This document shows positions 1 to 4,759 of a stretch of DNA of 6,582 bases, piece after piece. A program made the translations under genes and the position numbers. Below the pieces are notes generated by a model, which had not been told where the DNA came from, made no database searches, and worked only from the letters and a program-made list of their open reading frames with translations. Origin of the DNA: Candidatus Poseidoniaceae archaeon (lineage in GTDB: Archaea > Thermoplasmatota > Poseidoniia > Poseidoniales > Poseidoniaceae); contig JAPKCL010000095.1 of the NCBI GenBank assembly GCA_028822955.1, positions 1 to 6,582 of the forward strand, written 5' to 3'. Numbering within the stretch: position 1 is the first letter of the stretch; each line of letters starts with the position of its first letter.

Positions 1-658
1 CTGTTCCGTACTTCGGCATGGAAACCCAATCTCCGACCCGTACCATATCATTCGACGAAATCTGAATACTTGCTACCAAACCAAGAATTGTATCCTTAAA
101 AACCAACATGAGAACTGCTGTTAAAGCACCTAAAGCACCCAAGAGTGCTAATGGATCCTTATCTAAGATTGTTGCAAAAATTAAGATTGAAGCCACAATA
201 TAAATCATCACCGAAGCAAGCTGAATATAGCTTACAATTGGCTTGTCTTGGAAAGAAGGGATTTTTGTGCTGACCTCTTCCATGGCTTTGAGCGCCTTTA
301 CCAAAACCGATGTAATTACCCATACCAGTGACACCTTTACAACAATATATACAAAAGGAATGAGGGAAGAAAAATTCGAAAGAATTGGAACCGAAAGGTA
401 TTGAATTAAAATCAACGGAACCAGAGTCGATAAGGAATTAAACACTTTATTTTTGAGAAAGATGTCATCCCAATCGTTTTTGGAATTTTCAATAAACTTC
501 TGGATACCTTGAACGATAAACCTCTTTGTTACAAAATTACCCAAGACACAAACCACTAAAAGAAGAATTGAACCAATTCCCAGCATGGCATAATTCGTCA
601 TATCGGGTCCTAGCCCCATGGAGATTAGGACATTTTCCAGCCAGAGTTCAGGATTCAT
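1..658 (-). CDS. MscS-family mechanosensitive ion channel, YbdG-like (partial, C-terminus beyond the window)
   Basis: Reading leftward from the ATG at 658 gives 219 residues open to the window edge; the rest of the gene lies outside. The product should be an inner-membrane channel that opens under membrane tension to release solutes on osmotic downshock. Hydrophobic segments are seen at about residues 22-43, 78-95, 99-121, 142-165 and 169-197. The last is the pore-lining helix, containing ALTAVLMLVFKDTILGLVAS. It is followed by the start of the beta domain with SSNDMVRVGDWVSMPKYGT. This VFKD...NDM.R.GDW..MPKYG pattern is typical of the E. coli YbdG branch of MscS, whose members are about 415 residues long, so roughly half is present. 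There is no in-frame ATG between 658 and the upstream stop at 752-754. A TTG at 661 lies directly before the ATG, and GAGAGGA at 673-679 is 11 nt from the TTG and 14 nt from the ATG, so the exact start is uncertain. A functional link to the lipid genes is not evident. Confidence 0.9.
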   Translation of the reverse strand, partial: MNPELWLENVLISMGLGPDMTNYAMLGIGSILLLVVCVLGNFVTKRFIVQGIQKFIENSKNDWDDIFLKNKVFNSLSTLVPLILIQYLSVPILSNFSSLIPFVYIVVKVSLVWVITSVLVKALKAMEEVSTKIPSFQDKPIVSYIQLASVMIYIVASILIFATILDKDPLALLGALGALTAVLMLVFKDTILGLVASIQISSNDMVRVGDWVSMPKYGT

Positions 659-833
659 CAATTCGTTTATCGTCCTCTCATTCTTTAATGTGCTGTAAAA
701 ATAGCTTGATTGCTCAATCCTACCGGCAAAACTGTAGATGCCGAAGGTTCTTTACGGACAATTCCAAGTCCTTACGTATACCATTCGTGATGACACGGTT
801 TTGGAGTTTGACAAGAATCGAATTATTCCCCTT
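659..833. other. Intergenic region between the lipid operon and the channel gene
   Basis: These 175 nt separate the TAG stop of the ACBP-SDR gene from the channel start. It is by far the largest gap in the window and the likeliest place for the operon's transcript to end and for a channel promoter. I see no convincing terminator. The best inverted repeat, CGGCA at 724-728 with TGCCG at 739-743, has only a 5-bp stem and no T-run after it. A 12-nt near-palindrome, GATTGCTCAATC, lies at 708-719. On the minus strand a T/A-rich stretch (CTATTTTTACA) at about 696-706 could be part of a promoter, but no clear -35/-10 pair or archaeal TATA/BRE pair stands out. No plausible small gene is present. Confidence 0.5.
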
Positions 834-1928
834 CTAAAGGTAATAATCAGGCTGCAAAGGCATGCCTGGCTCAACAGCATACTGGTCAAAGTCCTCTACG
901 CCTTCTTCTCGCAACACCGATTCATCGGTGTGGAATTTTCCTGTACATTCACTTGATTTACTCATTATTACCAATGCAGCATCTCCAACAATTCTTGGAA
1001 TTCTACTACGTCTTACCATTTCAGCTCCACCAAGTGCTTCATTATATCGAACAGCAGCAGTATCAATGGTGGTGGCAGGCCAAAGGCCGTTTACAGAAAT
1101 TCCATCGATTGATAATTCCTCTGCAAGACCCAAGACAAGCATCGACATTGAAAATTTAGAGATTGTATATGCCAAAGACCCCTTATACCATTTTGGATCC
1201 AATGAAATCGGTGGACAAATCAACAAAACTCGGCCATTATCACTCTTTCGTAGGTGCGGTAATGCCGCTTGACAGAGGGTAAATGAAGCACGAATATTTA
1301 CTTCATGGACAAGATCAAATCTTTTCAATGGAGTTTCATCAAATGCTGCAATAAATAACGCACCAGCATTGCAAATGACTGCATCAATTCCACCAAATGC
1401 ATCAACTCCGATCTGGACGGCAGCAAGCACATCCGCATCATTACGGACATCACAAACTGCCACTGCTGCTTTACCACCGGCAGATTCAACCATTTCGGCG
1501 GTTTCATTTAGAGAACCTTTTCCATCATCAGCATCAAGTGTGCGCCCGAGAAGAACAAGGTTTGCTCCTTCTTCTGCGAAGCGCAGTGCCATCGCACGTC
1601 CAAGTCCTCGACTGGAACCACTGATGAGTACTGTACGGCCATTCCATGATTCGATTTCTGAGATGTTTTCTGAACGTTCCAGTAAGTTATCGACAATGTC
1701 GGCATATTCTTTCATCGCTTCTTGGGAATCCTTACCTTTCAGTTTTTTCCAAGCCCTGTATTTTGCTATTGCAGCAATTCCTCCAGTTACGGGAAGCCTT
1801 CCAGACATATCCCCTTCAGTCGACTGTTTATACAACGAATAGAGCAGGAGCATCGTCTTGTCGTCAGGTTTGCTACTGAGGTTCATTACTTCTTTTGCAG
1901 CGTTCTTGAATCGTTTTTCGTTACCCAA
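834..1928 (-). CDS. ACBP-SDR fusion: N-terminal acyl-CoA-binding domain plus HSDL2-like short-chain dehydrogenase
   Basis: This is a 364-residue two-domain protein, probably cytosolic since no signal peptide or membrane helix is seen. Residues 6-85 look like an acyl-CoA-binding protein domain: LLYSLYKQSTEGD, then AKYRAWKKLKG, then AMKEY. The acyl-CoA-contacting residues of bovine ACBP (Tyr28, Lys32, Lys54, Tyr73) correspond to Tyr30, Lys34, Lys56 and Tyr75, and the spacing between the GD and AK motifs is identical. Residues 95-325 are an SDR Rossmann domain with SGSSRGLG at 103-110, Asp160, CNAG at 186-189 and the catalytic pair Tyr254/Lys258 (YTISK). Segments such as PKWYKGSLAYTISK, LWPATTIDTAA, LREEGVEDFD and PGMPLQPD match the human HSDL2 pattern, but the SCP2 domain found at the C-terminus of HSDL2 is absent. 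Predicted role: NAD(P)-dependent oxidoreduction of an acyl-CoA or other lipid; the substrate is unknown. The start is a TTG, supported by AAAAGGAG 8 nt upstream, and lies 4 nt after the hydrolase stop as last gene of the operon. The domain calls are strong; the function is inference. Confidence 0.9.
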   Translation of the reverse strand: MGNEKRFKNAAKEVMNLSSKPDDKTMLLLYSLYKQSTEGDMSGRLPVTGGIAAIAKYRAWKKLKGKDSQEAMKEYADIVDNLLERSENISEIESWNGRTVLISGSSRGLGRAMALRFAEEGANLVLLGRTLDADDGKGSLNETAEMVESAGGKAAVAVCDVRNDADVLAAVQIGVDAFGGIDAVICNAGALFIAAFDETPLKRFDLVHEVNIRASFTLCQAALPHLRKSDNGRVLLICPPISLDPKWYKGSLAYTISKFSMSMLVLGLAEELSIDGISVNGLWPATTIDTAAVRYNEALGGAEMVRRSRIPRIVGDAALVIMSKSSECTGKFHTDESVLREEGVEDFDQYAVEPGMPLQPDYYL

Positions 1929-1932
1929 TGAA

Positions 1933-2961
1933 TCAACTCCTTTTCTCCAACCATTTCTCGATGAAATCCCTTCGAGTCGTTGAATCTAAAAGGGTCGTAT
2001 GTTCCAGATCCGAAATGAGATGAAACTGATTTTTTCCATCATCAGGAATATGCTTCTTAAGTAAATTGTAATGTTTTCTGCCGAGTGCTGTGTCATTCTT
2101 AGATTGAAGTGTGAGTACTGGGATATTTGGTAATCCGATTTGTGGTATTTTAGCGTTCCAGAATGTAATTGGCAAGTCAGGATGAATTCTTTTCATTTCA
2201 GTACGAATAATTCGACGAATCAAAGGGCGACCTAGATTCCACATTGAACCAACTCGCATTTTTACAATCATTGGTATTGATGCTACAGAGGATTCCAAAA
2301 TCAACGAATCAAGTTGATTGGCCCACCATCCAGATTTGTGACTCGACAGCCTTAGGGCAAGAAAGCCCCCCATCGAATGGCCATAGAAATGGACTCTTGG
2401 CACCTCCTTGTACTCTGAAATAATCGTATCCAAAAAGGCTTCTATATCTGCTGCTACTTTCAGTAATGTCCAGTCTTGATTGAGGTCACAACGACCATGT
2501 CCTCTCATGTCTATACCGGCCACATCAAATCCTTGTTCGCTCAGATGAGTGATTCTATGTTCTGCCCAAGCCATGGAAGATGAATATCCATGCATGTACA
2601 AAATCAAACCTTTTGATTTACCTTTTGCTGGGATGAAAGATCCCATTAGCTTGTCTCCTCCCCATCCAGTAAACTCGATAAGGCGCCAATTTTGATTGAG
2701 ATCCTCCTTTCCAACCCTTGGATGGGCGAGGAAAAATGCCGCCACGACCTTTGCCTCCAAACTCAAGTAGGTTGCATTCAATACAATCGCAAAGGCAATT
2801 GTCCAGAAGGTGATATTTATCAGAACTTGACTATCTTGGCGCCACAATATCAATTCGATAGCGATAAGGGCACAGAATATGATCCAAGGCCAGGTCATTT
2901 TCCATTGCACACTTTTTGAATAAGCAGCCGCACCTTTGCTTATAGGGAACTGCGACTTCAT
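1933..2961 (-). CDS. Membrane-anchored alpha/beta hydrolase (serine hydrolase, lysophospholipase/monoacylglycerol lipase-like)
   Basis: This 342-residue protein has two hydrophobic segments near its N-terminus, about residues 24-41 and 46-68, so it is probably tethered to the membrane by a helical hairpin. The alpha/beta-hydrolase domain covers about residues 92-340. HGYSSS at 124-129 gives the oxyanion-hole region, GIDMRGHG at 149-156 is the usual strand-turn motif, and GHSMGG at 194-199 holds the nucleophile Ser196. Asp290 (SKNDTALG) and His321 (DLEHTTLLD) complete the triad. The pattern resembles the Hydrolase_4/serine aminopeptidase S33-like group, which includes monoacylglycerol lipases and lysophospholipases. 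That points to hydrolysis of an ester of a membrane or storage lipid, but the substrate cannot be read from sequence. The ATG overlaps the acyl-CoA dehydrogenase stop by one base (TGATG), with only a modest TGAGG motif 10 nt upstream, so translation is probably coupled. Its place among beta-oxidation genes suggests it supplies fatty acids (inference). Which side of the membrane the catalytic domain faces is unclear. Confidence 0.88.
   Translation of the reverse strand: MKSQFPISKGAAAYSKSVQWKMTWPWIIFCALIAIELILWRQDSQVLINITFWTIAFAIVLNATYLSLEAKVVAAFFLAHPRVGKEDLNQNWRLIEFTGWGGDKLMGSFIPAKGKSKGLILYMHGYSSSMAWAEHRITHLSEQGFDVAGIDMRGHGRCDLNQDWTLLKVAADIEAFLDTIISEYKEVPRVHFYGHSMGGFLALRLSSHKSGWWANQLDSLILESSVASIPMIVKMRVGSMWNLGRPLIRRIIRTEMKRIHPDLPITFWNAKIPQIGLPNIPVLTLQSKNDTALGRKHYNLLKKHIPDDGKNQFHLISDLEHTTLLDSTTRRDFIEKWLEKRS
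1937..1944 (-). promoter_or_regulatory. Shine-Dalgarno site fixing the TTG start of the ACBP-SDR gene
   Basis: AAAAGGAG on the minus strand lies 8 nt before the TTG at 1928. No in-frame ATG is available near the domain start, so this site decides for the TTG. It lies inside the last codons of the hydrolase gene, which suggests translational coupling. Confidence 0.8.
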
Positions 2962-4751
2962 CAGAACGCAGCCTCAGGGTATGACATTAGATGCTTATGA
3001 CCTGTAGCGATCTTAGCGGCAAGTCCAACATTTTCTGGATGGATTTCTGCAAAGAAGACGCGTGCGCTTGCAAGTTTGGCTTCGTGAAATTCAGTAGCGC
3101 TTCCATTCGCCTTAGCATCAAGAGACACTCGTGCCATCCTTGCCCATAAGTAGGCGAGTAAGGTATTTCCGAAGTATGTACAATAATCGGTAGCACCTGA
3201 TGCCAAAAAGTGAGGATTTCCAGCGCCTTCAGCCATGAGAAGAAGCGTGAGTTGTTGTAACCCTTTGACACTTTTATGCAACGGCTTATTGAATTCTGCC
3301 ATTTTCTCAAGAGCACGATTCTCTTCGATGAATTCAAGTAATGGCCACATCAAATGTCGAAGGTTATGACCGAAGTTTTGGGTCACTTTACGTCCGACTA
3401 AGTCAAGAGCTTGTATTCCATTTGTTCCTTCCCAGATGGGAGCGATTCTTACATCACGATAGAACTGTTCAACCCCGTATTCTGAGCAATAACCTGCCCC
3501 GCCCATGACTTGGATAGCAAGCGATGCACTCTGGCAACCAACATCTGTCGAATAGGCCTTCATGACAGGAGTGAGTAATGCAATGAGAGCAGTTGCATTC
3601 TCTTTGGTTTCCTCATCACCTCTTTTCATCTCATCGAGTAAGATTCCAATCCATGTTCCGAGGGCTCTGGTCCCTTCACAGTTGACTTTGGCCTTGAGTA
3701 ACATTCGACGGACATCAGGATGGACAAGGATGTTATCCGCTGGTGCATCGAGATCTTTCATGCCACGTAGGTCTCTTCCTTGACGTCTATCCAAGGACCA
3801 GGCCAATGCATTTTGATAGGCAATTTCACCAAGTCCAAGACCCATCATTCCGGTAGCGAGTCTTTCTCTGTTCATCATCTCGAACATCAGCGCCATGCCT
3901 GTATTCTCTTCTCCAACGAGCCAACCTTTACTCGAATCGAAATTGAGTACACAGGTTGGCGAACCATGCAATCCCATCTTGTCCTCTATTCCTGAGATGG
4001 ATGTACCATTTTTGAGACTCGAAAGTTCATCACCCTCACTGAGATATTTTGGCACAAGGAAGAGCGAGATTCCTTTGGAACCTTCTGGTGCACCAGGTAG
4101 TTTAGCAAGAACCATGTGAACAATATTGTCGCTCAAATCATGGTCACCTGCAGTAATGAAAATCTTTGTTCCAGTCACCGTAAATGTTCCATCGTCTTGA
4201 GGGATTGCTTTGGTCTTGATTAACCCAAGGTCAGTACCACAATGTGCTTCGGTAAGGCACATTGTACCACACCATTCTCCACTGCCTATTTTGGCAGCAT
4301 AGAGATCGATGTTTTCCTGTGAAGCATGGCTACTTATTATGTCATAAACACCTAGACTCAATGCGGCTACCACCGAGATGGCCATATTGCAAGATATTGC
4401 TGGCTCATCCATTGCATTACGGAAGAAAAGGGGTAATTCAATACCGCCGTGTTCCTCTTTGCAAACTGATTGTAACCAACCAGACTCAACAGTTTGTTTC
4501 CAGGCATCTTTGAAACCGGGTGCTGAGATCACATCTCCATTTTTCAATTGAGAACCAAATGTATCACCATCACTGTTTGATGGTTTCCATACATCGGTCA
4601 CAAATTGTGCCCATTCTTCTGTCATCATATCGAGCATTTCTCTGTCAATATTATCGTACCCCAAGCGATTGCATACTTCGACAACATCGAATACTTCGTG
4701 GAAGAGGAAATTATAGTCGTTCAAAGGTGCTTTGTATACAGTCATCATCAT
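2961..4751 (-). CDS. Acyl-CoA dehydrogenase, long (about 600-residue) DmdC/FadE-like family
   Basis: This FAD enzyme should oxidise an acyl-CoA to the trans-2-enoyl-CoA, passing electrons to an electron-transfer flavoprotein. Its 596 residues match the long subfamily with an extra N-terminal segment (YKAPLNDYNFLFHEV, residues 6-20) and a C-terminal helical extension (about 465-590). This subfamily includes DmdC (3-methylmercaptopropionyl-CoA dehydrogenase) and the roughly 600-residue FadE proteins of Pseudomonas. Seen in the core are CLTEAHCGTDLG at 165-176, KIFITAGDHDL at 196-206, the Arg-containing NRERLATGMMG at 294-304, QVMGGAGY at 414-421 and IWEGTNGIQ at 439-447. Glu441 in the last motif is the expected catalytic base. 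Three ATGs in a row open the gene at 4751, 4748 and 4745. The Shine-Dalgarno AAGGAG is 2, 5 and 8 nt from them, so the second or third ATG is more likely used, giving MTVYKAP. It follows the dehydrogenase/hydratase gene by 7 nt and overlaps the hydrolase by 1 nt. Chain length or DMSP-related specificity cannot be decided, though the beta-oxidation neighbour favours a fatty acyl-CoA. Confidence 0.93.
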   Translation of the reverse strand: MMMTVYKAPLNDYNFLFHEVFDVVEVCNRLGYDNIDREMLDMMTEEWAQFVTDVWKPSNSDGDTFGSQLKNGDVISAPGFKDAWKQTVESGWLQSVCKEEHGGIELPLFFRNAMDEPAISCNMAISVVAALSLGVYDIISSHASQENIDLYAAKIGSGEWCGTMCLTEAHCGTDLGLIKTKAIPQDDGTFTVTGTKIFITAGDHDLSDNIVHMVLAKLPGAPEGSKGISLFLVPKYLSEGDELSSLKNGTSISGIEDKMGLHGSPTCVLNFDSSKGWLVGEENTGMALMFEMMNRERLATGMMGLGLGEIAYQNALAWSLDRRQGRDLRGMKDLDAPADNILVHPDVRRMLLKAKVNCEGTRALGTWIGILLDEMKRGDEETKENATALIALLTPVMKAYSTDVGCQSASLAIQVMGGAGYCSEYGVEQFYRDVRIAPIWEGTNGIQALDLVGRKVTQNFGHNLRHLMWPLLEFIEENRALEKMAEFNKPLHKSVKGLQQLTLLLMAEGAGNPHFLASGATDYCTYFGNTLLAYLWARMARVSLDAKANGSATEFHEAKLASARVFFAEIHPENVGLAAKIATGHKHLMSYPEAAF

Positions 4752-4753
4752 CT

Positions 4754-4759
4754 CTCCTT
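4754..4759 (-). promoter_or_regulatory. Shine-Dalgarno site before the acyl-CoA dehydrogenase
   Basis: AAGGAG on the minus strand overlaps the TGA stop of the upstream dehydrogenase/hydratase gene by one base. Its spacing is 2 nt to the first ATG (4751), 5 nt to the second (4748) and 8 nt to the third (4745), which favours one of the internal two. This makes the protein two or three residues uncertain at its N-terminus. Confidence 0.8.

Noticed and set aside
708..719. Near-palindrome GATTGCTCAATC as an operator before the channel gene
   Set aside because: It is short, occurs once, and no regulator gene is present in the window, so chance is a sufficient explanation.
724..743. Inverted repeat CGGCA/TGCCG as a terminator after the lipid operon
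   Set aside because: A 5-bp stem with a 10-nt loop and no T-run on the minus strand is too weak to call a terminator.
720..836. Possible readthrough of the ACBP-SDR stop: 37 further in-frame codons before the next TAG
   Set aside because: An open run of this length is expected by chance. The peptide does not resemble the HSDL2 linker or an SCP2 domain, and the SDR already ends at the family-conserved tail.
738..956. Plus-strand 72-codon frame starting MPKVLYGQFQ that spans the intergenic gap and the end of the ACBP-SDR gene
   Set aside because: The first 30 residues look protein-like, but there is no Shine-Dalgarno site (a TAG directly precedes the ATG). It runs about 120 nt antisense into the SDR gene and I recognise no family.
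1369..1842. A 157-codon plus-strand open frame opposite the ACBP-SDR gene, and a similar 136-codon one at 862-1272
   Set aside because: Both lie wholly or largely antisense to a gene with clear domain motifs. Their translations are Ser/Pro/Ala-rich low-complexity shadows with no recognisable motif.
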